A DNA stretch of 64,000 nt. It comes from Mantamonas sphyraenae. Its lineage: Eukaryota > CRuMs > Mantamonadidae. The position numbers and the translations under genes were made by a program. The notes beneath the pieces were generated by a model that saw only the letters and a program-made list of their open reading frames with translations, was not told the DNA's origin and made no database searches. The stretch lies in assembly GCA_026936335.1 (NCBI GenBank), contig JAPMXV010000058.1, positions 299,226-363,225 on the forward strand, in the 5' to 3' direction. Positions 32,583 through 44,300 of this stretch are shown in pieces. Each line of letters opens with the position of its first letter. Within the stretch, counting starts at the first letter, position 1.

Positions 32583-32621
32583 TGCATTGGTGTGCATTGG
32601 TGTGCATTGGTGTGCATTGTG
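32583..32621 (+). repeat. Short 10-bp tandem repeat
   Basis: Four copies of GTGCATTGGT, the last incomplete, between the transposase and the EF-hand gene. Confidence 0.85.
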
Positions 32622-32637
32622 TGGGCAACAATCTACC

Positions 32638-33397
32638 TTACAGGCCCCAGGCCTTGCGCATCAGAAGGTCGAAGTACATGTCGTTGTCAATGCTTGCGCT
32701 GACGCCCGAGTAGTAATTGACAAATTCGTCCCTTGTGATAATGCCATCCTTGTTGTCCTGGTCGTCAAAGGACTCTAGGAACTCGGCAAAGACCTGGTCC
32801 TCAGTCCATTCACCACTGAGATACCTTGGGTGCTTGCGAGCGTTGTACTTGGCACGGATGTCCTCGATGGTGATGGTGCCGTCGTTGTTGGCGTCAAATT
32901 TGTCAAAGGCGAGGTCGATGAGGTTGAGGCGGAACTCGTTCATGGGCGGCCGTAGCTCGTGCAAGAACTCATCAAAACTGACCACTCCGTCGCCGTTCTC
33001 GTCAAAAACTGCACAGACGAGTTCGAGGTGCTGGAGAGACGCGTGGAATTGCCCGGCGGGGCGTGTGGCGCAGGAAAGTGTCAGCGGCGGGCGAGAGCAG
33101 AAAGAAGCCGTTGGTCTGCGTTGAGCTAGGCTGTCGTGCGGCACACAGCCAAACGCAGCGGGATTGGTGCGTGCGTACCTCGTCTGAAAGATGGACGCCA
33201 TAGTCATCCAGACCTGTCTTGAGCTCGTCATAGCTCAGGGTCTTGTTGTTGTCGTCGTCCATGATGCGAAAGCTGCGGCCAAAGCTCTTGATGCCGCTTA
33301 CGCCACGCTTGAGGCACGCGTTGCGGATGTACTCGATCACCTCGCCTGCAGTGGTGGTTTGCGGGTCGAATTCGGCGACCGAGGATGAGGAGCTCAT
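32638..33397 (-). CDS. Four-EF-hand calcium-binding protein, calcyphosin-like
   Basis: Exons 33397-33179 and 33030-32638, 203 residues; the intron falls exactly between codons. Four EF-hand loops are visible: IMDDDNNKTLSYDEL, FDENGDGVVSFDEF, FDANNDGTITIEDI and FDDQDNKDGIITRDEF. Length, spacing and the ending FDLLMRKAWGL agree with calcyphosin-type proteins, found in many ciliated eukaryotes. It probably acts as a cytosolic or flagellar calcium sensor. It lies 103 bp downstream of the IFT80 stop, on the same strand. Confidence 0.85.
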
Positions 33398-33500
33398 CGC
33401 TGGCAGGGGATTTTCTTTGGGTGCCTTGGCGCCGAAAGACAGGACGCTGGCAAAACGCTGGACTGGGACTGGACATGGGAAGGGGGGAGGATTACCCTGC

Positions 33501-36449
33501 TCAAAATTCAATGTCATCCTCATCGCTGTCATCGCTGCTGTCACTCAAATCATCCAAAGGATCGGCGGAGCCCGTGTCAGGTGGGGACGCGGCATTGTTG
33601 TTACCAGCGCCAAATTCAAAGGCGGCGGCATCGTCGTCGTCGTCGTCATCATCTGTGTCGTCGTCTGCTCCGCCAAAGGAGGACGCCGGAGGAGCAGCGG
33701 GCAATGGAGCCTCGGGCTTGGGTGCTTGGCGCGGCCCAAAGTTGCTGCTTCGGGCAGTTGTGGAGGAGGAGGAAGAAGCGGTGGAGGTGGTGGTGGTGGA
33801 CGAAGAGGAGGAGGAGGAGGAGGAGGAGGAGGAGGATGCAGACCCGATCTGGCTGAGGCCTGCAAAGCTGCCGCCAAGACCGACCGGCTCGCCGTTCTCC
33901 TTGTCGAGTTCCTGCTGGATCTTGTAGCGGATGGTGTCCCAGGAAATGTCACCGATGGAGGAGCGGACCTTGAGAAACTCATCTTGGGTCTCTTGGCGGT
34001 TGAAGCGCTTGAGATACTTTTCGCGGTAGGCGAGGACGGTGTCAACATGTGTGGTGTGCTTGACGGCGAGGCCGAGGGCACGCTCCCAGCGGTAGAGGCG
34101 GATGTTGAGGTCGATGGCGCGGTAGATGAGCTTGTTTTCGAGGAGGATGCTTTCGGCCTCCTTGACTTCGCCGCGATAGAGGGCGAGTTCTGCGTTGCGG
34201 CCTGCCTGGCTGGGTACCTTGCAGACGTGGCGGATGAATTCGAGGCGGTCGACCTCGTCGATGGCAGCAAAGGCGCTGGCGGCGGTCTCGAGCTCGTTGT
34301 TGGCAATGGCCATGGCAGCCAAGGAGGCCCAAAGGGCATTGTCTTTGACAAACCGGCAGAGGCGTACGCTCTGGGCCCACTCGTTGTGGGAGACGTGCTC
34401 GTAGAGCATGCTGGGATAAGGGCTGACAGTGGTTGTAACGAGGGCGCCGTTGGAGCGGCGGACGGTGCACTGGGTGCCGATGAAGCTGACAAATTGGCAG
34501 CTCTTGCCAAACTCTGCGGCGTCGTTGGAGACACGTGTGCTGGGAGCAAGGTCGCGGTCGATGTACAGGACGTTGGGGTAGTACCAGGTGACAAACTTGT
34601 GGTCCATGACGGCAGCGAGCATGTCTGTTTCGTCGTTCCAGATGACTGCGTCGACCATGGCGCCCATCTTGACGAGTTTGTGGTTGAAGACATGGGTCAT
34701 GAACATGTCCCGGTTTGTGTCGATGAGCACAAGCTTGCGCTGGTTGGAGGAGCCGCTCTGATTGAGGGCGACCTCTGCCACATCAGCGCCCTGGTGCTCG
34801 ATGGGAGCGCCCATGGGCTTGCCGTTGCTGGTGTCGTAGACGTTGACGCGCTTTGGCTTTTGCGGGTCGACGACGGCGAGGGTGTCGTTGCAGAGGGAGA
34901 TCTTGAGGGTGTTGAGAGTTTCTGTTGTGTAGGGGATCTTGCAGGTGCGGCGGCCATCGTAGGACCAAACGTCAATGCCAGCGTTGTGGACGACGGCAAA
35001 GCTGCCTGCGGACAGGACGATGGTGTTGACAGTGTTTGAGCTGTCCTCCATGACAGGGGAGTTCCAGTCACGGACGTTGTAGATGCAGAGCTGTGTGGCG
35101 GTGGCGACAATGAGATGGCCAAAGCCGAGGGCCATCTTGACAACACGATCGCGAAAATCATACTCTTCGACGTGGTCGGAAAGGATGTCCTGGACGCGGA
35201 TCTGATTGTGCTCATTGAGGGTGACTTCGATGTTGCGCCACTCGAGGCGTCGATCGACGATGTTTGCAAAGCAGACGGCGCCGTTGCCGCCAGCTGCGGC
35301 GAGCTGTGTGCCGTCGGAGGTCCAGCTGATGGCATAGAGGGAGCCCGAGTCTGTCTTTTGGTTGCTGTAGGTCCAGCCGGCCTTGTCGCAGAGGCGGAGC
35401 TGGTTGTAGGAGCCGACGGCAAAGAGCTCACCGTCTGGGGACCACTTGACGGAGGTGGGCACGTAGTCAAGGGGCGAGCTGGCAAAGAGCGGGCGTGCGT
35501 AGGCGTCCCAGACTCGGTAGATGCAGTCCTCGCCGGCAGAGACGATGAGATTGTTGACGGGGTTCCAGTCAACGGCAAGGACGGCGCCCTGGTGGGCCTT
35601 CCAGGAGGTCTGCTTGCTGCCGGCGTTGAGCGATTTAAGGGCGAGTTCGGAGCCGGATGTGTACACGATGCTCTGGCCGTCGGGAGCCCAGCAGAGGGCA
35701 AAGATGGGGTTGTTTGACTGGACGAGGGTGGAGCGGAGCATGGCCTTGCTGCTCCACTGCTTGATGGTGCCGTCTTCGCTTCCGGTAACGAGGCCGTCGC
35801 CATCGCGGTTCCAGTCGCAGCAGATGAGGGAGACGCCATTCTTTGTGGCATCGGTCTGTGCCTCGAGTCGACCGGTGCTGGAGAAGAAGAGGAGTTTGCC
35901 TGAAACGGGAAGGGAGGTTGTGTGGGTGTGTGAGCAGGGGAGATGGGTTGTTCGCGCGCCAAAAAAAACGCACGCACGCACCGTTGGCAGTGGTCACAGC
36001 AAAGCGGTCAGCGGCGGAGGAGGAGCCTCCACGTGCAGAAAAGGCGGCCGGGGCCCATTGCATGTCTGTGGCATAGGATTCGAGTTCGACCTTGAGCTGT
36101 TCGGGGTCGCCACTGAACGGGGCCGGGAAGCGCAGCGGGTCGGCGGATGTGAGCTGCAAGGAGGCTGAGGGCTGGCGGGTGCGGGCAGAGGTGTGGATGG
36201 GAGGGAGTGGATGGGAGTGGGAGGAGTGGGATCGGTGGTGGCACGTACTTCATGTTCCACTGCCATACGGTGAGGTCGTCCGAGGTGGAGAAGAGTTCGT
36301 TGGAAGAGTTCCAGCCAACGGAGACGACCACATCTTTGTCTGGAGGAATCGGGCGGGTGAGTGGGTGTGACAAACAGAAAGGTGGGGATATGGGTTGAAG
36401 GGAGAAGCATACGGTGATTTGATTCTGCTTGCTGGACTTGGAGGCGCAT
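33501..36449 (-). CDS. IFT80: Intraflagellar transport protein IFT80
   Basis: Exons 36449-36413, 36339-36245, 36153-35982 and 35899-33501, 900 residues; exon 2's donor is uncertain (GTGCCA used, because the better GTACGT breaks the frame). The start MRLQVQQAESNH and VVVSVGWNSSNELFSTSDDL match the IFT80 N-terminus. WD40 repeats continue (GLVTGSEDGTIKQW, LIVSAGEDCIYRVWDAY) and the diagnostic segment YDFRDRVVKMALGFGHLIVA is present. The second half is helical (TPR-like) and ends in a low-complexity acidic Ser tail, making it longer than the human protein (~777). IFT80 belongs to the IFT-B complex that builds cilia, so the organism has a flagellum at some stage. The start is only 28 bp downstream of the helicase stop. 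Confidence 0.93.
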
Positions 36450-36476
36450 GGGGTGCGGTGAAGTTTGTTTGCGTGG

Positions 36477-38412
36477 TCACGGGCGCCGGGTGGAATGCTT
36501 GTTGTTGGAGGGGCGGCGAGAAGGTCGAGAGGAGCGTCGAGGGCCTGGAGGGCGTTGGGAGGAGCGGAAGGAGGAGGAGGAGGATGAGGAGGAGGATGAG
36601 GAGGAGCGAGAACGGGGGCGGTTGGATGAGGAGGAGGAGGATCGAGAGCGGGGGCGGTGGGTGGAGGAGGAAGATGGTGAGGAGGATGGGGAGAAGGAGC
36701 GGCGACGGGGGGGTCGAGGAGAGCGGTTGCGGGGAGATGGGGAGGAACGGGAATCGTTCTCGTTGCGCGGGGCGCGAGGACCATCGTTGTCTCGTGGGCG
36801 TGAGCGACGGCGGGGGCGGGACGAATGGGAAGAGGAGTGGGAAAAGTCGGAGGAGGACGGGGAGGATGAGCGGGGATGAGGCGGGCGGGATGAGCGGCGG
36901 TGACCGGGAGAAGAGTCACGGTCTGTGCGCGGCGTGCGAGGACCATTGTGGTCATCAAAGTCACGGCGTGGTCGGCGGGAGGAGGTATGCTTGTGGGAAG
37001 AGTCACGGTAGATGTTTGTAGGGCGGCGGTTGGGAGGGGCAGAGGGAGAGTCGCGGGGCGGATTGCGGCGGTAGTGGTCGTCGGGCCCAGTGAGGTGGAG
37101 GGCAAGGCCGTTGTTGAGGGCGTTTTGGATGTCGCGCTGGGTTCTACGGTCGGAGGGCTTGACGAGGGAGGAGACGAGGCCCGAGGCGCCTGCGCGGCCG
37201 GTGCGGCCTGCGCGGTGGAGAAAGTCGACCATGTCGCGGGGAAAGTCGTACATGACGACGTGGTCGACGTGTGTGGTATCGAGGCCGCGGGAGAGGATGT
37301 CTGTGGTGACGAGGATGTGGTTGTTGCCGCGCTGGTAGTCGTCCCAGATCTTGGAGCGTGCACGAGGCGGGATCTGGCCATGGATGCAGGTTGTGGCGAG
37401 GCCTGCGTCGGAGAGGGTGTGGTCAAGTGCACGTGCGCTGTCGACGGTGTTGCAAAAGATGATTGTCTTGCGGTGTGCGTTCTGGGCGAGGAGGGCGACA
37501 AGGCGCTGGTTCTTGTTGTCGTAGGTGACGGGTTGGAAATCAAAGCGGACGTCCGGGTTGAGATGGTGGGTGCCGGACACAAGGACCTGGTGGACGGGTT
37601 CGTGCAGTTCGAGGGTCCTGTGAACGCGCTTGAGCTCGTTGGGGGCGGTGGCACTGGTCATGACGAGGCGGAGGTCGTTGCGGGCAAACATGGGCGCACA
37701 GAGGAGCTTGAGGTCGTCGAGGAACCCCTGGCCGAGCATAGTGTCAGCCTCGTCGATGATGAGATGCTGGACGGAGCCGAGGAGAAGGTTCTTGGCGTCG
37801 CGATGCTGCAGAAGGCGACCAACAGTGCCGATGACGACATCATTGGTCATGGCAAGGCTCTTGCGTTGGACACGGCGGTTGTCACCGCCAAGGGCCTTTG
37901 TGCCGGAGATCTTTGCGTGGTGGCAGAGGGTTTTGAGAACGGACTGCGGGACAGGGGTCAGTGATGGGATACGGGTAGTATGGGTGGGGGATTCGGGATG
38001 GCGGGGGTGGACGTACGGCAACTTGGGAACCCAGCTCGCGGTTGGGCACAATGACGAGGGCGCGGGGTCGCTTGTGTTGGGAGCCCATCTGGCCTGGCAA
38101 AAGTCCGCGGTGTTTCTCGTCGAGCTTGAGGAGGTGGACAAGGGGAGCGAGGTAGGCGAGGGTCTTGCCCGAACCCGTGGGTGCAGTGAAGGAGAGGCTG
38201 CTGGTCGGATGGGCCAGCTGCCAGGGGATGACCTGAGCCTGGACAGGGGTAGGCTGGGTGGCATTGAGCTCCTCGAGGGCGTCTGCAATGGGCTGGGGCA
38301 GGCCGAGGGTGCGCATGGCAGAGGACATGGGGCGGGAAGAGTGCGAGATGAGGGTGTGGCGGCTAGCAACGGCGGCGGACGACGTGGCTGAACGGCGGCA
38401 TCTTGAAAACAT
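36477..38412 (-). CDS. DEAD-box RNA helicase, probably mitochondrial
   Basis: Exons 38412-38017 and 37943-36477, 620 residues. Motifs in order: Q-type region ATQPTPVQAQ, motif I FTAPTGSGKT, Ia PNRELGSQ, II LIIDEADTML, III MTSATAP, IV TIIFCNTVDSA, V TTDILSRGLD and VI HRAGRTGRAG. The leader MFSRCRRSATSSAAVASRH is basic and Ser-rich, as in mitochondrial import signals. After residue ~430 comes a long Arg/Ser/Pro-rich tail resembling RS domains of nuclear RNA proteins, at odds with a mitochondrial leader, so the location is uncertain. It unwinds RNA duplexes, perhaps in ribosome assembly or splicing. Confidence 0.9.
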
Positions 38413-39596
38413 GATGGGAGCGCCAGCGGGGCCAGGAAAAAGCGAAGAAGGTGAGGAATTGCTGGTGGAGTAGATGGGTGGAGAGTGTGGATACGGAGTT
38501 GTTGTGTTGAGCGTGGGTGGTGAGTAGGGGCAAAGAGGATGAGCTGGTGTCCGCCGTGGTGGCTTTGAAGGAGGTTGCAGATGATGAATGATTGTGATGA
38601 CGAATCTGAGGGTGAAGGTTAGAGAGCACCCGTCGTGATTAATTCACATTAATGGCTACATGAGATTGCTGATGCGTTTCCGCACGGCGGCGGACACCGG
38701 CATCCATAAGTGTGGGGAGACCGGGAAGGAGGTGTGCGGGCTGCGGGAAGTGAGGTGGACAGCTGCATGCAAAGAGGGTACGTGAAGGCTCACTCTTGAG
38801 TTTTTTGGCCGCGTACAGACAAGGATGGCAAGCGGACGGGTTGTCTTTGAGGCCATAGTGAGCGCCGGTTGAACTGGAATCGTTTGCTGAGGGTCATTTG
38901 ATTTGAGCAGGGCCAGCAGGTCCTAGGCACGCGGGAAAGTGTGCATGTGCGGTGGAGGGAATTGGGAGTGATCCCTCTCCCCAGGGTTTGGTGCAAGGGA
39001 AGGAGGACATGGCAAGGAAGAAGCTGAGGAATGGCGGAGACGGGGACGTCCTGGGAGGTGAGTGGTGGTGTGTGGTGGATAGTGTGTGGTGTGTGTGTGT
39101 GGGGGGGGCGGGGCGTGAGAGGAACGTGGCTGAGATGATGATTGTCGAAGGCATTTGTCTGATGTGCGCCGTGTTCGGTTGTCGAACACGGTTTTAGCCC
39201 TTGACGAGAATCGACAGCTACCAAAACACTGGCTGATCAGCACTGTTCCGTGTGGGGGCGGGAAGGGAAAGGAGGTTGGGGGGTTGATCAGGGTGTGGAG
39301 CCAGCTGACAGTATTCTGTTCTGCTCTAGGATGCACAGATAGATGTGTGGAGTACGGATGGAGAATGGAGGGTGAGGAGTGGGGAGTGGAGAGGTGGGAA
39401 TGGGGACTTGAATGGAAAGTTTGAGTCGAACGAGTCGGAATCATCGTTGTCGCGCGTGTCTTGGTGGACAGGGAAGGCGAGGGTGAGAGGGAAGAGGAGC
39501 CTTGCGGGAGTAGAGGCCGAGGAGGAAGTGGAGGCAGTGTTTTGTGGGAGGGCCACGCGTCGTGGGAGCCAACGAATTCGTTGTGGAGACAGAGGC
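38413..39596. other. 1.2-kb intergenic region with no supported gene
   Basis: Lies between two divergent genes. I see no frame with recognisable protein features and no tRNA-like sequence. A perfect 7-bp hairpin (GTGTTCG-GTTGT-CGAACAC) sits near 39170-39188, preceded by a box-C-like ATGATGA near 39134. A small minus-strand ORF begins at 39598 (MPLSPQRIRWLPRRVALPQ), overlapping the coiled-coil gene's start codon; it has a leader-like N-terminus but cannot be confirmed. For this genome the gap is unusually long. Confidence 0.4.
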
Positions 39597-41335
39597 ATGG
39601 ACTCGTCAGCAGCCAAACAAGCGCGCGGGCGCGAACGGGTAGGTTTTTGTAACGGTGGCCAAGGCGTTCACCAGGGAACGGGAGCTGACATGGAGAGAGG
39701 TGTGTATGTTTGGGACACGTGGGATTGCGTGGCATTGGTGTGTGGGCACAGCTTCGGAGGCTGAGGGAAAAGCAGGCGCAGGAGAGCAAGGGGGAAGAGG
39801 CGACTGAGCAAAAGGCGGCTGCGCTGGGAATGCCCGAAACCCCGTCACGGGACGTGTCGTGGACAGCGACAGGGGAGGAGACGCCCCAGAGGATGGGAGC
39901 GAGCCCGGCAGCGAGGAGCATAGGGAGCGAAGCCGGAGTGGTGTCGCTGGCGTCGCTGGACGACTCGCTGGGAGACGCGGAAGAGGAAGCAGAAGCAGAA
40001 GAGAGCCAGACGGCAGCGGGGTTCGTGCAGAATGGACCGGTGAGGGTGGACGGAGGCAACGGGATGGGTATGAACACACAAAACACACTGGAGGGCCTGA
40101 AACTGAACTACGATTACACGACACCTGTGAAACGGGAAGAGCGGGAAGAGAAATCGTCGCAAGAAGAACAAGAGCGTGTGGCTGAGCTGCAGGCAACAGT
40201 GACGAGGCAGGCGGAAGAAATCGAGAGCATGCGGGGAAAGCTGGAGAAGGTGAACCGCGGGGCAAGCGCTGTGCGCGCTTCGGGAGGGGAGCTGCTGCGG
40301 AAGAACAAAGAGCTGCGCGGGCAGGTGGAGGAGCTGGAGCAGCGGCTGAGAGAGGTTCAAGAGGAGCACGGGGCCAAGGACAGGCTGTACAGCGAGGTGC
40401 AGCAGGCGTTGCACAAGCAGCGGCAGGAAAACGAACTGCTGCAGGCAAAGCTAAAGGCAAAGACGCTGAAGCAGCTCGGGGACGAGAAAGCGGGCCTGCT
40501 GTCGAAGTTGAGCGACCAGGAGAGGAGGATAGAGGGACTGGTGAAAGAAGTGGAGGATAGCAAGCACTTTCTGCAACAGGAGTCGAACAAGGTGCTGGAG
40601 CTGTACCAGAAACAGCGTGTGACGGAGGCGCTGGTGGCAGAACGCGAGGCAGAGGTGGAGGCGGCCAAACAGGACATCCGTGTGCTGCAGCAGAAGCTAG
40701 AGGCGGAAATGGCCATGGTGAACGGGTTTGGCAGGGAAAAGCAGACGTTGGTGGGCCAGATCCAGGAAAGCGGGGAGCGAATCGACGCTCTCCTGAAGGA
40801 GTCGCGCGAGTGGAGGCAGAAGTACGAGGCGGAGCAGCAGCAAAGAGTGATGCTGAACGAGCATCTGCGGCACATGGAGCGCATGCGCGACGGGCAGGTG
40901 GAGTTTATGCACGCGCAGCAAGTCAAAGTGGCGAGGCTGCAGAAACGACTGGAGGAGGCCGGTCTGGCAGTGGAGGACGAAGAAGAAGGAGACACGGGGG
41001 AGGACAAGGCGGGCGTGGACAAACAGAGCGAAGGAGAGGGAGATGGAGAGTCGCACGTAAGCGCGACGATCGATTGGGGCAAGGTGGCGGCGCACAAGCA
41101 AAACGGGCACCAGCACGTGGTGGATGTACAGGGTGGCGGAACGGATGGGCTGTCGTTGGGCATGGGTGCCCAACAGGAGGCGGCGGCGGAGGAGGAGGAT
41201 GGAGAGGAAAGTGGGGGAGGGGGCGGGCTCATGGGCTGGATCGGGTGGTTCTTTGGGATTGAAGAGGAAGAGGTGGAAGAAGTGGAGGTGGGTGGACTGC
41301 ACACAATGAGGCGGACACATGATACGATTGTATAG
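39597..41335 (+). CDS. Long coiled-coil protein, golgin-like in form
   Basis: Exons 39597-39638 and 39752-41335, 541 residues. The first exon encodes only MDSSAAKQARGRER. From residue ~140 to ~430 almost the whole chain is Glu/Gln/Lys/Leu heptads typical of parallel coiled coils (for example LRGQVEELEQRLREVQEEHG). After an acidic, Gly-rich stretch there is a short aromatic segment (GGGLMGWIGWFFGIEEEEVE) that could touch membrane. No definite family; tethering or structural proteins look like this. Its last 17 bases overlap the in-frame upstream extension of the next gene. Confidence 0.75.
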
Positions 41336-44300
41336 GTGTTTTCGTTTGAGTGACTCTTTTGTCTTGACCGGCGTGCGTGCCCTCACCCAACACAGAATGG
41401 TTGCCACCACACGCAGTCGTCGGCAGATCCATGGGAAGTACACAGCCGAACTGAGTCCCACGGAGTATGAGGCGGCCGTTCTGTACGAGAGGTACAGGCA
41501 CAGCGATCGCGTGGGATCGCCCCAAGTGCATCCGGATGCCTGGGCCTTCTTGTGCCACTTCACCAGCCACCGGCACCGCAGCCGAGTGGCCATTGCCTCT
41601 GAAGTCCATGCCCGTGTGGTGCTCAAGATCCTGAGGTACAGGCTAAGGGAGCCACGAAAACTGGACGACAACGAACAGCTGCCGCTTGCACAGGCCCTCT
41701 TTGCACTCGTTGCTGGCGTAGGTGTCCTTGACGTGAAGACCAAGGCCTTGTACATGTTTAAACAGCACTCAACCGTGATTCCAACAAAACCAATAGTTAT
41801 GGAGGCGTCCTACTCAGCTCCAGACGTGCGAGACAACCAGGAAGGGCCTGCGTTTGACCTGAAAAAGCTTGTGGAAAATGCAGCCAGCAATGGCAACCTG
41901 TGTCACGCCTCATGCAAATGGTGTCGACAGAGCACAGGAACCCCATCAGAGAACACACCGGAACTCGTCACAAACTACGTGCACACAGGGTACGACCTGA
42001 CGGGGGTAAGCCTGTTGCTGTTGGAGCAAGTGGAGAAGAAATTTGCCAACGACTTCAGTGTCCGCCCCGTGTTCCCCGTGCCTGGCAGCTTCAGCTCCGT
42101 AGCATTCAATGTTACGCGTCGCAAGGATCTTATCTCGCGCCCTGTACTCCGCATGGAAAACACCCTGTCCGAGAGGGAGCTGCATGACATGCGTGGTGGG
42201 GGCGCACGCAATCCGCTGGTCTCCGAGGACACGTCGGCAACGGAGGTGGGTGCCTCTGTAATGTATGTGCTGCACATCGAGAACCTTGTCATGTCCTGCA
42301 TGGCGCGTGTGCACACGACAGCAGAGTCAGCATCGTCGAGCTCATCGCTCCTCCAGCGTGCTGTGGAAGACGTGATGGCTGACGTACGTGACAAGGCGCG
42401 GCGTTGGAACCTGCGTGATGGGGATGTGACTGTGTTCCTGCGTGGTGAAACGCACACAACCATGTCCACGCTGGTCAACCAAACCAACCGCAGAGCGATC
42501 ATCTTCGAGGCCACGCTCGCGCACAAGCACAACGAGACCATGGAGCAGCTGCTGGATACCCTGAGTGCAGCGTGCGAACGCATGGGTTTCAACGTGGAAT
42601 GCTGCGCGAACCCCGTGTCAACCTGTTTGTCCAGGGCCTGCGCGCAAACAACCATCATCCAGAGTCCCCTCAGCGACGGATCTCTGATGCGAGAAGGCGT
42701 TTGGATCCAAGGCGAATCGGAACACACTATCACACGTGACAACCACATCCACAGGCTTGTGGTGGGGTTGTTGTGTGGTTGCTCAACACTTCCCATCACC
42801 CTTTCCACCGTAGGCAAGACGGGCAAGATGTTGGACTGTGTAAGGACGTGGCAATTGCGGGGCGAGCTCGTGGACGCGGAAAAGGCGGTGCGTCTTGCTG
42901 CAAGGTCGGATTCACGGGCAGCGGAAAAGCGGCAGCTCACCGATGAGGTCAACAGGGCGATAGCGGCTGTGGTGGACGACGCGACACTGGAAGAGCTGAA
43001 CGGAATGATGCGTACACCAGCAGTGGGCGCTTCTGTGGGCGCGAGCGACAACGACGATCACCACGACAATCATGAGGAGTCTCAGACACTCTTCGATGCA
43101 TGCCGTTTGATGCCAAGACGAGGGAGTGGTGTTGTGGCCGAGGCAATTTCGGTGGCGGGCGAAGGTTCAAGCGTTGGCGAGGCCATCAGCGCCATCGAGG
43201 AAGCTCTTCAGCAAGAGTGCAAGGAAAGAAAGCCACTGCCACCGGGGAGAACAAGCGTGTTTGTTCGGCGACGTGAGGTACACGGGCAGCGCTTGCGGCT
43301 ATTCGTGGCACGTGACTCCCTTGAGTCAGCGTCAATTCTGCGGGCCATGGGCACCCAGCACGTACGAGATGCAATGACGGAAGCAGGCTTGGATGACTAC
43401 GCCACGGCTGTGGACAAGATGGTGCAGGCAGAGAAGGGTTTGGTCCAGGCGGCGCGAACGGAGGCAAGCACAACCGCGTATGTAAGCAACAAGAAATGGG
43501 ACGCGTTTGTGGACGCCGTGCGCAAGGAGAACAGTGGAATGCCTGTGTCCAAGGCGAACAAGGTGGTGCCTGCGGCCACACTCCAGAAACTAAGGCGGGA
43601 GGCGCCGTCTTCACTGAAATCTCTCAGGATTCCCAAAGACACTACGTGCCTGCGAGTGACGAACGACGACAGTGGCAAGAAGAGCAACACTCGCCATGAT
43701 CCGAGGCCTAGTTTTGGTCCCGACTGGCCAGCAACGCACCAAGAACTCCTCTGCAAACTGCTGATGTGGGTTGGTGACGCCACCGTGACGCACACCGACA
43801 CTATCAGCCACATGACGACAAATTATACCCGCTCTCTTGGAGCAATTCACGAGACGAAGCCTGTTCCAATCCCTCCCAAGATCACTGCGGTGATAGACAA
43901 GTGGAACCATGCGGGGTACGAGGCGCAACGCACCCGAACGATGCTGGATTTGGAGGCCCTGGTTCCAAACCACAACATGGATGTCCAGGCGTGCGTGGAC
44001 TTCCCCGGCATGGTTGAGGCGATGCTTCTCACTCCGCTGCCCGAAGACGTGTGCGGCCGAGTGCAGATCACGGAGGCGCAGGCGGAAGGAAGCACACATT
44101 GGGAGACAACGGCGTTCAAGGCTGGAGCGAAGCGGTTTCAAGAAGACGCAAAGAGGATGCTGCCACACATTGTGTATGCGTTGAGGGAGTTTGCACGGAT
44201 CTACTTCACAGCGGCAGGCCTCGCGTCCACTCGCCGCGAGTGTGATAGGTTGTTTCTGGAGGTGACCAAATTCGAGATCAAGTCAGCACGGCGACACCTG

